From: G965227875 sp965227875
Lineage (GTDB): Bacteria; Pseudomonadota; Alphaproteobacteria; Rhizobiales; JAJFHC01
Assembly: GCA_965227875.1 (NCBI GenBank)
Contig: OZ245783.1
Coordinates: forward strand, 806,001 to 870,000
Length of the DNA stretch: 64,000 nt
Direction of reading: 5' to 3'
Part shown: positions 45,723-55,262 of the stretch, piece by piece
Position numbering within the stretch: position 1 is the first letter of the stretch
How the letters are laid out: the number at the start of each line of letters is the position of its first letter
Translations under genes and position numbers: made by a program
The notes under the pieces: generated by a model
Seen by the model: only the letters and a program-made list of their open reading frames with translations
What the model was told of the DNA's origin: nothing
Database searches by the model: none

Positions 45723-46979
45723 TCAGGCCGCATCGGCGGGCGAATCTTTCGCCCCCGCATAGGCCCGCGTGCGCTGCGTCCCGGTTTCGCCCGCGACTTC
45801 GCGAATGATCCGGGCCTGGCGTTCCAGTTCCGCATCCGGCATTCCGGGGTAACACGGGACCACCACGAGGTCTGCGAGCGCCTGTTCCGCGCATTCAGGC
45901 TGCAGGCCGGGACGGTCGTCCGGCGCCTGTACGGCCTGGGACCGCGGCAGGTCGGCGCAATCGAACCCGTTTTCCCGCAGACGGTCTATGAAGACCCGCG
46001 GCTGATCCACCAGCATGGGAAAGACCCAGTAGCTGTGGACGGCGTTCGCCTGTCCGGGAAGCACCACGACGTCCTCGATCAGGTCGCGCAGCTTGCGGCC
46101 GCGGGACGCCCTCTCCTCCAGGCTTCCTTCACGGAAACCGTAGATGCGCCGCGCGATCAGGCGCAGCATGCCCAGCGACGGTTGTTGGCGCAGCTTGTTC
46201 GACGAGCCCAGCGGCGCGACGTTGCGGACCTTGTCGCTGACCGAATCCTCGTAGTCCTGCCCGCGCTTGTGAAAGAACCGGTAGATCCTTTCCATGACGA
46301 AGGGCGACGTCACGACCTTGAGCGCCGCAAACTGGAAGACCCGCTTCAGGTGCTTGCGGTTCTTCTGCACCGGGTAGGCGGCCTGGATCTCGCGCATGCG
46401 ATTGCGGAGCTTGTCGTCGCGAACGCGGATCAGCGCCCCGCCCAGCGCCGTGGACGTCTTGAGCGGACCGAAGCTGAACATGCACACGTCCGCACGCGGA
46501 TGCCCGCCATAGGCCTGGCCGTCGAAGACCTGCGCGCAATCTTCCACGAACAGCAGATTGTGCCGCCTGGCGATGTCGAGAAGCGGTTCCAGGTCGAGCC
46601 GCGTTCCGAAGAGATGCGCGACGACGATGACCTTGGTTTTCGGCGTGATCGCCTTTTCGATCAGATCGAGCCGCGGCCCCATGTGCGCCACATCGAGGTC
46701 GACCGGCACCGGCGTGTATCCCAGCCGGTTCACGATCTTGATCATGCCGCGGACGTTGAGCGCGGAGAACATGATCTCGTCGCCGGGCTCGAGATCCAGC
46801 GCCTGAAGCAGGAGATCGAAGCCGCTGCGCACCGAATACGCCGCGATGCTGTCATCGTCGCTCGACCAGTAGGTCTCCACGCGCCGCGTGGCGTCGGCCC
46901 GGTCGCCCGGCATGAGGCAGCCGATGGCGCCTGCAACGAGGTCGCCCCAGCCGATTTTCAACTGTGTTCTTGCCCACAT
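45723..46979 (-). CDS. DegT/DnrJ/EryC1/StrS family aminotransferase
   Basis: A 418-residue PLP enzyme. The family plan is visible: SVRSGFDLLLQALDLEPGDEIMFSALN, then the VEDCAQVFDGQAYGG region and FSFGPLKTSTALGGALI with the PLP lysine. DegT proteins make amino sugars for glycans or modify nucleotide sugars. It is divergent from the Asp/Asn-hydroxylase gene at the edge of the lipid cluster, so an amino sugar for a lipid headgroup or surface glycan is a reasonable guess. Confidence 0.88.
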   Translation of the reverse strand: MWARTQLKIGWGDLVAGAIGCLMPGDRADATRRVETYWSSDDDSIAAYSVRSGFDLLLQALDLEPGDEIMFSALNVRGMIKIVNRLGYTPVPVDLDVAHMGPRLDLIEKAITPKTKVIVVAHLFGTRLDLEPLLDIARRHNLLFVEDCAQVFDGQAYGGHPRADVCMFSFGPLKTSTALGGALIRVRDDKLRNRMREIQAAYPVQKNRKHLKRVFQFAALKVVTSPFVMERIYRFFHKRGQDYEDSVSDKVRNVAPLGSSNKLRQQPSLGMLRLIARRIYGFREGSLEERASRGRKLRDLIEDVVVLPGQANAVHSYWVFPMLVDQPRVFIDRLRENGFDCADLPRSQAVQAPDDRPGLQPECAEQALADLVVVPCYPGMPDAELERQARIIREVAGETGTQRTRAYAGAKDSPADAA

Positions 46980-47001
46980 GGTCCAATTTGTCTCAATGGG
47001 T

Positions 47002-47030
47002 TTGACTGGAAACTATGCCGAATCTATGCA
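47002..47030 (+). promoter_or_regulatory. Candidate promoter of the hydroxylase and ABC exporter genes
   Basis: TTGACT (47002-47007), 17 bases, TATGCA (47025-47030). The -35 match is 5 of 6. It precedes the ATG at 47136 by about 105 bases. Seen by eye only. Confidence 0.45.
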
Positions 47031-47135
47031 GAATGCCAGCAATGAAGAGCAGCATGCGCAACTTGACGCAATGCTGCCGAAAACATGGGTCAGAACCCGT
47101 CGTTTGCAGGGTAACAGTCAGCAGAGGCATTCATC

Positions 47136-47963
47136 ATGTCGTCCACGGTTACGGACCAGAAACAGCTCGGACTCTACGGCCGGTTCAAGAAATACCGCCG
47201 CAAGAGAGTCAAGCGTTTCGGCAAGAACCTGATACGCGGACTCGCCGATTTTCTCGGCAGGCAATCTCTCGTCGGCGACACCCCCACCTACGACAAGGAA
47301 CAGTTTCCGTTCCTCAAGCCGATCGAGGACAACTGGGAAGTCATCCACGCCGAACTGACCGAGATCCTGAAGCACCGCGAGGCGGTTCCGACCTTCCAGT
47401 CGGTCTCCCCCGACCAGATGAAGATCTCCAAGGGCGACAACTGGCGGACCTTCATTCTCTACGGCTTCGGCAACAAGCTGCCGAAGAACTCGCAACAGGC
47501 GCCGCGCACCTGCGAACTGCTGGAGAAGGTACCGGAACTGCAGACGGCCTGGTTCTCGATCCTCGGACCGCGCTATCACATCCCGGCGCACCGCGGGGTC
47601 AGCAAGGGCATCCTGCGCTGCCATCTCGGTCTCGTCATACCCAAGAACGCGGAAGATTGCCGCATCCGGATCGCGGATGAGGTCGTGGTCTGGCGCCAGG
47701 GTGAACTCTTCGTATTCGACGATACCTACGAACACGAGGTCTGGAACGATACCGACGACGAGCGCGTCGTGCTGCTGTTCGACTTCAATCGCCCGATGAA
47801 GCTCTGGGGACGCCTGATCAACAAGTCCTTCGTCGCGCTTCTCAAGCTGACGGCCTACTATCAGGAACCCAAGAAGAACATGAAGACCTTCGAGGAGCGT
47901 TTCGAAGCGGCGACGCGGCGCGCCGACGCCAACCTGGAGAAGATGAGCGACGCCGCCGAATAA
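47136..47963 (+). CDS. Aspartyl/asparaginyl beta-hydroxylase-like protein (LpxO-like fold)
   Basis: A 275-residue protein with the Asp/Asn hydroxylase domain of 2-oxoglutarate/iron enzymes. The iron ligands are visible in IPAHRGVSKGILRCHLGLVIP and DDTYEHEVWNDTDDERVVLLFDF, and the Arg for 2-oxoglutarate is likely in the latter. The N-terminal 35 residues are strongly basic. Bacterial relatives hydroxylate lipid acyl chains (LpxO) or peptides. Next to a ceramide locus a fatty-acyl or long-chain-base hydroxylase is plausible but untested. Confidence 0.82.
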   Translation: MSSTVTDQKQLGLYGRFKKYRRKRVKRFGKNLIRGLADFLGRQSLVGDTPTYDKEQFPFLKPIEDNWEVIHAELTEILKHREAVPTFQSVSPDQMKISKGDNWRTFILYGFGNKLPKNSQQAPRTCELLEKVPELQTAWFSILGPRYHIPAHRGVSKGILRCHLGLVIPKNAEDCRIRIADEVVVWRQGELFVFDDTYEHEVWNDTDDERVVLLFDFNRPMKLWGRLINKSFVALLKLTAYYQEPKKNMKTFEERFEAATRRADANLEKMSDAAE

Positions 47964-47999
47964 CAGGCGTTCGGCGCCGTCGCGGCATTGGCCGCGCAC

Positions 48000-49727
48000 A
48001 TGAAGGGCATATTTCGGATCTTTTTCGGAGCGGAAGGCACACGCCCCGCAATCGTACTGACGTGCCTCGTTCTGGCCGGTCTCGCCGAAGCCGCGGGACT
48101 GTCGACCGTCCTCCCCGTCGTGACCGAACTGGCCGGTGGCGCACAGGACCAGTCCTCCCCGCTTAACGACATCGTGAGGCAGACCGTCTCCGCCATCGGC
48201 CTGGAACCGACGCTCGGGACGCTCATGGCGCTCGTCGCGATCCTGATCACGCTCAAGGCGATCCTGTCTTTCGCGGCGCTGAGTTACGTCGGCTACGCCA
48301 TGGCCAACGTGGCGACCGGCCTGCGCGCCAGCCTGATCGGCCACCTGATGAATGCGCGATGGTCCTATTTCGGCGGCAGCCGCACCGGACGGATCGCCAA
48401 CTCGATCAGCGTCGACGCCACACGCTCGGGCAAGGCATACCTGAACGCGGCCAAGTTCGTGGCCCATGGCCTGCAGGCCGTGGTCTACCTCGTCGTCGCC
48501 CTCTTCGTGTCGTGGAAACTGGCGCTCGGCGGCCTCATCGTCGGCGGGCTCATGGCGTGGTCCCTGAGCTCCCTGGTCCGGACGTCGAAGAAGGCCGGCC
48601 GCAAGCAGACCTACCGCACCGCCGAACTCGTGACCTATCTCACCGACACCCTGAGCAACATCAAGCCGCTCAGGGCGATGGGCCGGGAAAGCTCGTTCAC
48701 CCGTCTTCTGGCCCGCAAGATCAAGGATCTCAAGAAGGCGCTGAGGCGCCAGGTGATCGCCACCCAGGGGAGGTATTACGGCGAGGAGATCATCGTCACC
48801 GTGTCGCTCGCCGCCGGGGTCTATTTCGCGGCCGTCGTCTGGAACATCCCGCTCTCGGAAATCTTCGTCCTCGGCCTCATCTTCTTCCAGGTCGTGTCCA
48901 TCGTCGGCAAGATGCAGAAGATGCTTCAGGCCGCGGTGGAAGTCGAAAGCGCATACTGGTCCATCAAGAAACTCATCAGCGACACCGCAAGCCAGCCGGA
49001 GGACAATCCCGGCACCGTCGTGCCCACGCTCGACCGGGGATGCCGATTCGAGAACGTGCGTTTCGACTACCCGGAACGGCCGGTGCTGTCTGGCATCGAT
49101 CTCGACATCACGCCCAACGCCATCACCGTCCTGAAAGGACCGTCCGGCTCCGGCAAGACGACGATCGTGGACCTTCTCGTCGGGCTGCACCGTCCCACCG
49201 AGGGCGAGATCTTCATCGACGGCACGCCGCTGTCGCAGATCGATCTGAAGGCGTGGCGCGCCATGATCGGTTACGTGCCGCAGGAACCGGGCCTCTTCCA
49301 CGACACGGTCCTGGCCAACATCATCCTGGGCGACGAGGATTATGACGAAAAGGACCTCGACCGGGCGCTGGCGGCTTCCGGCGTGGACCGGTTCATCCAC
49401 CAGATGCCGGAAGGTCTCGAGACGTTCGTCGGCGAACGCGGCACCAAGCTTTCCGGCGGACAGCGACAGCGCATAGCTATAGCGCGTGCGCTCTTCCGCA
49501 ATCCCAGGCTGCTGATCCTAGACGAGGTCACCAGTGCGCTCGACCCGGACACCGAGGCGAAGATCTGCGAACAGATCCGCGCACTTTCCGCCGACCACAC
49601 CATCCTCGTCATCACCCACAGGCCGGCCTGGATTGACATTGCGACCACATTGTATGAAGTCGAGATGGGACGGCTCAAGCCCGTCACCGGCGAGGCGTCC
49701 GCCCCATCGGCCACGGCCGCCAGCTGA
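48000..49727 (+). CDS. ABC exporter, MsbA/lipid-type (fused membrane and ATPase)
   Basis: A 575-residue half-transporter from the ATG at 48000 (a TTG at 47988 is possible). The membrane domain has about six helices. The ATPase part starts near residue 345 (ENVRFDYPERPVLSGIDLDI), with Walker A GPSGSGKTTIVDLLV, signature LSGGQRQRIAIARAL and Walker B LLILDEVTSALD. A lipid or glycolipid cargo fits this architecture and the ceramide genes around it. Other exporters look the same in sequence. Confidence 0.88.
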   Translation: MKGIFRIFFGAEGTRPAIVLTCLVLAGLAEAAGLSTVLPVVTELAGGAQDQSSPLNDIVRQTVSAIGLEPTLGTLMALVAILITLKAILSFAALSYVGYAMANVATGLRASLIGHLMNARWSYFGGSRTGRIANSISVDATRSGKAYLNAAKFVAHGLQAVVYLVVALFVSWKLALGGLIVGGLMAWSLSSLVRTSKKAGRKQTYRTAELVTYLTDTLSNIKPLRAMGRESSFTRLLARKIKDLKKALRRQVIATQGRYYGEEIIVTVSLAAGVYFAAVVWNIPLSEIFVLGLIFFQVVSIVGKMQKMLQAAVEVESAYWSIKKLISDTASQPEDNPGTVVPTLDRGCRFENVRFDYPERPVLSGIDLDITPNAITVLKGPSGSGKTTIVDLLVGLHRPTEGEIFIDGTPLSQIDLKAWRAMIGYVPQEPGLFHDTVLANIILGDEDYDEKDLDRALAASGVDRFIHQMPEGLETFVGERGTKLSGGQRQRIAIARALFRNPRLLILDEVTSALDPDTEAKICEQIRALSADHTILVITHRPAWIDIATTLYEVEMGRLKPVTGEASAPSATAAS

Positions 49728-49754
49728 TGCATGTACCGGGGGAGCAGGACCGAC

Positions 49755-50909
49755 ATGGCAGTTGAGAGTACCGGCGGACGGATCGAGATCGAAAAGGTGA
49801 CCGACCGCGCGGGACTTAAGCGCTTCATAGACCTGCCTTTCGACATTTTCCGCGATGATCCGAACTGGACCCCGCCGCTCAGGATCGAGCGCCACGACCA
49901 CTTCAACCCGAAGTCGAACCCCTATTTCGAACACGCGGAGGTCGCGCTCTGGCTGGCCCGGCGCGACGGGCGGGATGTCGGGCGGATCTCCGCGCAGGTC
50001 TGCGAACTGAAACTCCGGACCCATGGCGACGAGGCCGGCAAGTTCGGATTCATCGATGCCGTCGACGATCCCGCCGTTTTCACCAGCCTGTTCAAGGCCG
50101 CAGAAGACTGGCTGCGCGGCAAGGGCCTGAAACGCGTCCAGGGTCCGTTCAATTTCTCGGTCAACGACGAGATCGGCCTTCTGGTCGACGGCTTCGACAC
50201 ACCGCCCTACATCATGATGGGCCACGCGCTGCCCTATTACCGGCACCACGTGGAAGCCGCAGGATACCGGAAGGCGAAAGATCTCTACGCCTATTTCTAC
50301 GATCACAAACACCCCTTGCCCGAGCGCATGAAAGCCCTCCTGGAGAAGGCCAGATCCTCCGGCGACATCGATATCCGGCCGCTGAACAAGAAGGACCTGG
50401 CGGCCGAACTCGAGATCATTCGCGACATCTTCAACGATGCATGGTCGGAGAACTGGGGTTTCGTCCCGTGGACCGACCGCGAGGTCGAGGCGATCGGCAA
50501 GAATCTCAGGTTCCTCGTCAAGGAGGAATACGTGGCCATCGCGTCCTACAGGGGCGAACCCGTCGCCATGGCCGTGACCCTGCCGAACATCAACGAGGAA
50601 ATCTCGGACCTGAACGGCCGGCTTTTCCCCTTCAACTGGGCCAAGCTCGTCTGGCGGCTGACCACGAGGCCACCGAAATCCGCGAGGCTGCCGCTGATGG
50701 GCGTGCGCAAGAAGTACCAGACCGGCCGGATCGGGGCTCTTCTGGCACTCGGCGTGATCGAGACCATCCGCGAGTACCATACCAAGCGAGGCACCCACCG
50801 GGGCGAGCTCTCCTGGATCCTCGAAGACAACATGGCCATGCGGCACATGATCGAATCGGTCGGGGCACGGATCTACAAGACCTACCGCATGTACGAAAAG
50901 GCGCTGTGA
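49755..50909 (+). CDS. GNAT-fold N-acyltransferase, candidate bacterial ceramide synthase (bCerS)
   Basis: A 384-residue protein with two GNAT-like parts. Conserved stretches are FRDDPNWTPPLRIERHDHFNPKSNPYFEHAEVALWLARRDGR near the N-terminus and VQGPFNFSVNDEIGLLVDGF. A second half has FLVKEEYVAIASYRGEPVAMAV and RGELSWILEDNMAMRHMIESVGARIYKTYRMYEK. In Caulobacter the acyltransferase bCerS, which N-acylates the long-chain base, is a large GNAT-type protein encoded near spt. The layout and locus here match, but the assignment is by memory of that system. It precedes a GTG-start nucleotidyltransferase with no gap. Confidence 0.65.
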   Translation: MAVESTGGRIEIEKVTDRAGLKRFIDLPFDIFRDDPNWTPPLRIERHDHFNPKSNPYFEHAEVALWLARRDGRDVGRISAQVCELKLRTHGDEAGKFGFIDAVDDPAVFTSLFKAAEDWLRGKGLKRVQGPFNFSVNDEIGLLVDGFDTPPYIMMGHALPYYRHHVEAAGYRKAKDLYAYFYDHKHPLPERMKALLEKARSSGDIDIRPLNKKDLAAELEIIRDIFNDAWSENWGFVPWTDREVEAIGKNLRFLVKEEYVAIASYRGEPVAMAVTLPNINEEISDLNGRLFPFNWAKLVWRLTTRPPKSARLPLMGVRKKYQTGRIGALLALGVIETIREYHTKRGTHRGELSWILEDNMAMRHMIESVGARIYKTYRMYEKAL

Positions 50910-51725
50910 GTGGCGCCCGAACCGGAAAATCCGCCGCGGTTCGACGCCGTCGTCCTCGCTGCCGGCCGGATGAAGGGCGATCCGATGGCCGACGCGCTCG
51001 GCCCCGGCCACAAGTGCCTGATACCGGTGGCCGGCGTCCCGATGATCAACCGCGTGCTCGCGACCCTGGTCGCCGCGCCGTCGGTTGGGAAGATCTACGT
51101 CTGCGTGGAAACGCGGGAGACCCTGGACGAGGCGCTCGCCGACCCGTCCGCCCCGTCCGACACCGCCCGTATCGGTTTTCTGCAGAGCCGGGACAAGGCG
51201 AGTGGCAGCGTGCTCGGCGTCCTGGAAAGATCGGACATCGCCCGGCCGACCCTCGTAACCACGGCCGATCACGCCCTGCTGTCGGTGGAGATGGTCGAGT
51301 ATTTCCTCGCCCGTTCAGCGCAGTCCGGCGCCGACCTGACGGCCGGCCTTGAACACGCCGACGTCCTCCTCGGCGCCTATCCGCACGCCAAGCGGACCTT
51401 TCTCAAGTTCGCCGACGGCGGATATTCCGGCTGCAACCTCTTTGCCATGATGACGGACGACGCCGCGCGCGCGGTCGAGTTCTGGGGACGGGTCGAACGG
51501 GAAAGAAAGACGCCATGGCGCCTGGTCCACGCCTTCGGCCTGCGCCCGCTGTGGCGCTACCTCACCGGGCGACTGACCCTGGACGGCGCCATGCGGGAAG
51601 CGTCCATCGCCCTGGGCGTCGAGGTCAGGGCCGTGTCCATGCCGCACACGGACGCGGCGATCGATGTCGACAAGCCGGAAGACCTCGTGGAGGTCGAACG
51701 CATTCTCTCAAGCCGGAAAGCCTGA
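50910..51725 (+). CDS. MobA-like nucleotidyltransferase
   Basis: A 271-residue protein with the NTP-transferase core: AVVLAAGRMKGDPMADALG, then KCLIPVAGVPMINRVL. The fold is that of MobA or sugar/polyol cytidylyltransferases. It starts with a GTG directly after the bCerS-like stop, so the two are surely translated together. No nucleotide or sugar specificity is visible. A headgroup-activating enzyme is one possibility. Confidence 0.8.
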   Translation: MAPEPENPPRFDAVVLAAGRMKGDPMADALGPGHKCLIPVAGVPMINRVLATLVAAPSVGKIYVCVETRETLDEALADPSAPSDTARIGFLQSRDKASGSVLGVLERSDIARPTLVTTADHALLSVEMVEYFLARSAQSGADLTAGLEHADVLLGAYPHAKRTFLKFADGGYSGCNLFAMMTDDAARAVEFWGRVERERKTPWRLVHAFGLRPLWRYLTGRLTLDGAMREASIALGVEVRAVSMPHTDAAIDVDKPEDLVEVERILSSRKA

Positions 51726-51737
51726 CCGGATAAAAGC

Positions 51738-52472
51738 TCAGGTCCAGGTGGCCACGAGGTGCCGCGCATGCTGGAGGTCGACGGGAAAGTCGACTTCGCA
51801 CCATTCGTGCTCGTCCACCGACCGGACACGGACGTCTTCTTCCTTGGCCAGGGTGTTGATCACCGACAGGTGCCACTGGCGCAGGCCCGCGGGCTCCGCC
51901 ATCGATCGTTCGAGCGTGTCCCGGTAGAGCTTCGGCCCCTCGCCGCGGAACAGGATCATGCCGATCGACTCCGCATCGACGGCTTCCAGCGGAAGGGTCT
52001 TGCCGATCTCGGTGAGCCGGTCGCCGTCGACCATCACTTTCATGTCGTCGGTGTCGTAGCTGTCCTTGTGTCCGATGGCGACGGTCACGGGCGCGGGCGG
52101 CGCGCTCAGCAGTTCCTTGACCATGCCTGCGCGGAACATGTTGTCGCCGTTCACGAGAATGAACTCCTGGTCCATCTCGTGTCGCGCCATCCAGCAACTG
52201 GCGAGGTTGTCAGCCACGGAATAGAACGGATTGTAGACCGTGCGGATCGATATTCCCGGTTTTTCGGCGGCGACCCCTTCGAGGAAATCCGCCATGAGGT
52301 CGGCCTTGTTGCCGGTAACCACCGCGAACTCGTCGACGCCGGCCTCGGAAAAGGCCTCGATCTGCCATTCGATGAGCCGCCGTCCGCCGATATCAAGCAA
52401 CGCCTTGGGCACGTCTTCGGTTAACGGCAGCAAGCGCTTTCCCTGGCCAGCGCCCAGGATGACCACTTTCAC
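51738..52472 (-). CDS. LicC/IPCT-like small-molecule cytidylyltransferase
   Basis: A 244-residue nucleotidyltransferase. The NTP site is VILGAGQGKRLLPLTEDVPKALL and the second motif NPFYSVADNLASCWMAR resembles LicC-type phosphocholine and inositol-phosphate cytidylyltransferases. The GTG at 52472 with an upstream GGG is preferred over the ATG at 52532. It may supply the CDP-alcohol used by the phosphotransferase at 56499. The activated alcohol (choline, inositol, glycerol or other) cannot be decided. It is divergent from the metallophosphoesterase gene. Confidence 0.82.
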   Translation of the reverse strand: MKVVILGAGQGKRLLPLTEDVPKALLDIGGRRLIEWQIEAFSEAGVDEFAVVTGNKADLMADFLEGVAAEKPGISIRTVYNPFYSVADNLASCWMARHEMDQEFILVNGDNMFRAGMVKELLSAPPAPVTVAIGHKDSYDTDDMKVMVDGDRLTEIGKTLPLEAVDAESIGMILFRGEGPKLYRDTLERSMAEPAGLRQWHLSVINTLAKEEDVRVRSVDEHEWCEVDFPVDLQHARHLVATWT

Positions 52473-52579
52473 TTTGTCGCGCCCTTTTTTGCTGAAACAC
52501 TGATAGAACGTAGAACGCCACTTCAATGGCATTTCACCCAGAGCAAGTCAACGCTCCCCCGAAGGTTCCCGGCATCTGC

Positions 52580-53515
52580 ATGTTCACTCTCGTCCACCTG
52601 TCCGATATTCATCTGGGACCCATCGAAAAACCGGCGCTGCGAGAACTCCTGAACAAACGAATGCTGGGATATCATTCCTGGTTCCGGCACCGGAAATCGG
52701 TCCACATGCGCCACATTGTCGACGCCATGCGCGACGAGATCCTGGCGCTCGCGCCGGACCACGTGGCCATCACGGGAGACCTGGTCAACATCGCCCTCGA
52801 GTCGGAGTTCGTCCAGGTGTCCGAATGGCTCAGCCGCTTCGGCGTGCCGGGCTGGATATCCGTGGTTCCGGGCAATCACGACGCCTACATCCCGCTGCCA
52901 TGGGAAAAGGGGATGGGCCGCTGGGCGGCTTACATGGCGCACGAATCGGAAAGCGGGACGGACCACCCCGGCGAAGGCGAACATTTTCCCTATGTCCGCA
53001 GGCGCGGGGACATCGCGCTGATCGGCCTGTCCACCGCCGTACCGACCCTGCCGTTCCTCGCGCGCGGCTGGCTCGGCCGGGAACAGCTCGACCGCCTCGA
53101 CGCCATTCTCGCCTCCCTGTCCGGAAGCGGCCTTTTTCGTGTCATCATGGTCCATCATCCTCCCCTGCCCGATCAGAACAGGTGGCGGAAGGCCATGGCC
53201 GATACGGCGCAGTTTCAGGACATCGTGGCCCGGCACGGGGCGGACCTCGTGCTTCACGGGCACAATCACCGCCAGATGAAGGCGGCGATCGACGACGAAA
53301 TACCGGTTCACGGCATCGCGTCCGCGTCAGCCCGAAAGACCACACGCCGTCCGCCCGCACATTATGCCGTCTACCGCATTGACCGGTCGGACGCCGGATG
53401 GCACTGCACCATGACGGAACATGCGTGGGACGAGTCGGAAGAGGGGTTTCTCGAAGTGGCGCGAAACGACCTCGCGGCCACGCTGAATCAATCGCAAGGC
53501 GGGAGTGCTCCCTGA
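52580..53515 (+). CDS. Calcineurin-like metallophosphoesterase
   Basis: A 311-residue protein with the metallophosphatase motifs LVHLSDIHLGP, AITGDLVNIA, VVPGNHDA, VIMVHHPP and LVLHGHNHR. The ATG at 52580 places the DIH motif near the N-terminus; a longer start at 52526 is less likely. The substrate may be a nucleotide-linked lipid intermediate or another phosphodiester. It lies next to the lipid genes and is followed within two bases by the HIT protein. Confidence 0.9.
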   Translation: MFTLVHLSDIHLGPIEKPALRELLNKRMLGYHSWFRHRKSVHMRHIVDAMRDEILALAPDHVAITGDLVNIALESEFVQVSEWLSRFGVPGWISVVPGNHDAYIPLPWEKGMGRWAAYMAHESESGTDHPGEGEHFPYVRRRGDIALIGLSTAVPTLPFLARGWLGREQLDRLDAILASLSGSGLFRVIMVHHPPLPDQNRWRKAMADTAQFQDIVARHGADLVLHGHNHRQMKAAIDDEIPVHGIASASARKTTRRPPAHYAVYRIDRSDAGWHCTMTEHAWDESEEGFLEVARNDLAATLNQSQGGSAP

Positions 53516-53516
53516 C

Positions 53517-53960
53517 ATGACGTCAAACGAAACGATGGTGAAGTTCGGTTATCCCGACACGCTGATCCGCGACTATGCGCACTGGTGCGTGCTGTTGCGC
53601 CCGGCACAGGCGACCCTTGGTGCCCTGGTCCTAGTCTGCAAGGACGAGGCGGAGGCGTTCCCGGACATCTCGCCCGAGGCCTTCGCGGAACTCGCACAGG
53701 CGACACGGGACATCGAAGCGGCCCTGACGTCCTTCCGGCCCTACCAGAAGATCAACTATCTCATGCTCATGATGGTGGACAAGGACGTCCATTTCCACGT
53801 CCTGCCGCGCTTCGCAGAAACCCAGGTTTTCGAGGGCACGGAGTTCCCCGACCCCGGCTGGCCCGCCGTCCCGGACCTTTCCAGTGCCGTGACCGTCGAC
53901 GGCGCGCTGCGGCAGCGGCTCCTCGCCGAACTCAGGGCGGCATGGCCCTCCGCGGCCTGA
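53517..53960 (+). CDS. HIT-family protein
   Basis: A 147-residue protein with HFHVLPRF, the second and third His of a histidine-triad-like motif, preceded by KINYLMLMMVDKDV. The opening (HWCVLLRPAQATLGALVLVCKDEAEAF) fits nucleotide hydrolases or transferases of the HIT/galT type. The ATG at 53517 begins one base after the metallophosphoesterase stop. Substrate unknown; removal of nucleotides from lipid-synthesis intermediates would fit the neighbourhood. Confidence 0.8.
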   Translation: MTSNETMVKFGYPDTLIRDYAHWCVLLRPAQATLGALVLVCKDEAEAFPDISPEAFAELAQATRDIEAALTSFRPYQKINYLMLMMVDKDVHFHVLPRFAETQVFEGTEFPDPGWPAVPDLSSAVTVDGALRQRLLAELRAAWPSAA

Positions 53961-54053
53961 TCCGTCCATGGTCTACGCCGCCGACCGGTTGACGCAGGCG
54001 ATTCCCGGCGGTCTTATCGACCCTTGCGGCGACAGGACAGAAGTGTTCAGGTC

Positions 54054-55262
54054 ATGCAGATAACGTCTAGATACATACTCGGGCGCACGATGAAACCGCT
54101 GGTCGGCGCCATGACGGTCGGCCTTATGGTGCTGCTGGCCGAGCGCATGGTGCGCCTGCTCGACGTCACGCTGGGCAAGAAGAACTCCTTCAACCTCGTG
54201 TTCGAGATGCTCGCCTATCTCGTGCCGCACTATCTGGGGCTGGCCATACCGGCGGCGTTTTTCCTGGGTCTCCTGTTCGGCTTCAACAAGCTCAGCAAGG
54301 ACAGCGAGGTCGACGCCTTTCTCGCCTCGGGCATCGGACTGCACCAGCTCACCAGGCCGGTGGCGGTGCTCGGCCTGGGATTCGCTGTCCTCGCGGCCAT
54401 CATCGTCAGTCACGTCCAGCCCCACACCCGTTATCTCTACCGGGCTCTCCTGCACACGGTGAAGAACGTCGAGGTGTTCTACCTCGCCGAGGAAGGCGTG
54501 TTCATGAACGCCGGCACGCGCACCTTCATTCTCGACAACCTGACGCGGGACTCCAACCGGTTCGAACGCATCTTCATGTATGACAACCGGGGTTCGGCCG
54601 GCAGCGAGACCATCACCGCCGCCAAGGGCGCCCTCATCGAGCTCGACGGCGAACCCCGGCCGGTATTGCGCCTCGAGGACGGTCACCGTCTCCAGGTGCG
54701 CGGACCGGTCGACACCGACGCGACGAAACCGCTGCCGCGCCAGACCGTGGGCGAGTTCCAGCTTATCGACACGCCGCTCGGCAAGCTTGACGACTCGATA
54801 TTCAGGGAACGCGGCCGCGACCAGCGCGAACTGACGCTCATAGAACTCTACCAGCGGCGGAACACGCCGCCCAAGGGCACGAGCGTCGATGCCATGACCG
54901 CGGAGTTCCACCGCCGTCTCGCCACGGTGGCGACGATCCTCGTCCTGCCTGTCCTGGCGATCCCCTTCGCCATGGGCCGAAGACGCGGACAAAGGCCCTA
55001 TCGCTTCGGTTTCGCCCTGATCATCCTCATCGCCTACAACGAGATCGTCGAACAGGGCGCGCGAATGGTGAGATATGACGGCGTCAGCCCGTACCTCGGC
55101 GTCTGGCTGCCGTTCGCCCTGCTCGCCCTGTTTGCGCTCTGGCGCTTCTACAGGACATGTTTCCAGCTCAAGCCCGACAATCTCGAACCGGTCTTCGACC
55201 GGATAAACGACGGCTTGCGCTGGATCAGGAATCGCATCTTCCCGTCGACGGAGACCGTGTGA
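54054..55262 (+). CDS. lptF: LptF-like lipid transport permease (first of a pair)
   Basis: A 402-residue LptF/LptG-family inner-membrane protein. Three N-terminal helices (GAMTVGLMVLLAERMVRLL, then a pair between about residues 50 and 130) precede a soluble beta-jellyroll part (residues about 145-275), and three more helices follow. In the Lpt system LptF and LptG with LptB extract lipopolysaccharide. Here the pair sits inside the ceramide locus, so it may carry sphingolipid instead, or be the cell's only Lpt pair. Which one cannot be told from this window. The last base is shared with the next start. Confidence 0.8.
   Translation: MQITSRYILGRTMKPLVGAMTVGLMVLLAERMVRLLDVTLGKKNSFNLVFEMLAYLVPHYLGLAIPAAFFLGLLFGFNKLSKDSEVDAFLASGIGLHQLTRPVAVLGLGFAVLAAIIVSHVQPHTRYLYRALLHTVKNVEVFYLAEEGVFMNAGTRTFILDNLTRDSNRFERIFMYDNRGSAGSETITAAKGALIELDGEPRPVLRLEDGHRLQVRGPVDTDATKPLPRQTVGEFQLIDTPLGKLDDSIFRERGRDQRELTLIELYQRRNTPPKGTSVDAMTAEFHRRLATVATILVLPVLAIPFAMGRRRGQRPYRFGFALIILIAYNEIVEQGARMVRYDGVSPYLGVWLPFALLALFALWRFYRTCFQLKPDNLEPVFDRINDGLRWIRNRIFPSTETV

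Noticed and set aside
47118..49400. A 760-codon open frame antisense to the hydroxylase and ABC exporter genes
   Set aside because: Both plus-strand genes have complete motifs; the antisense frame has none.
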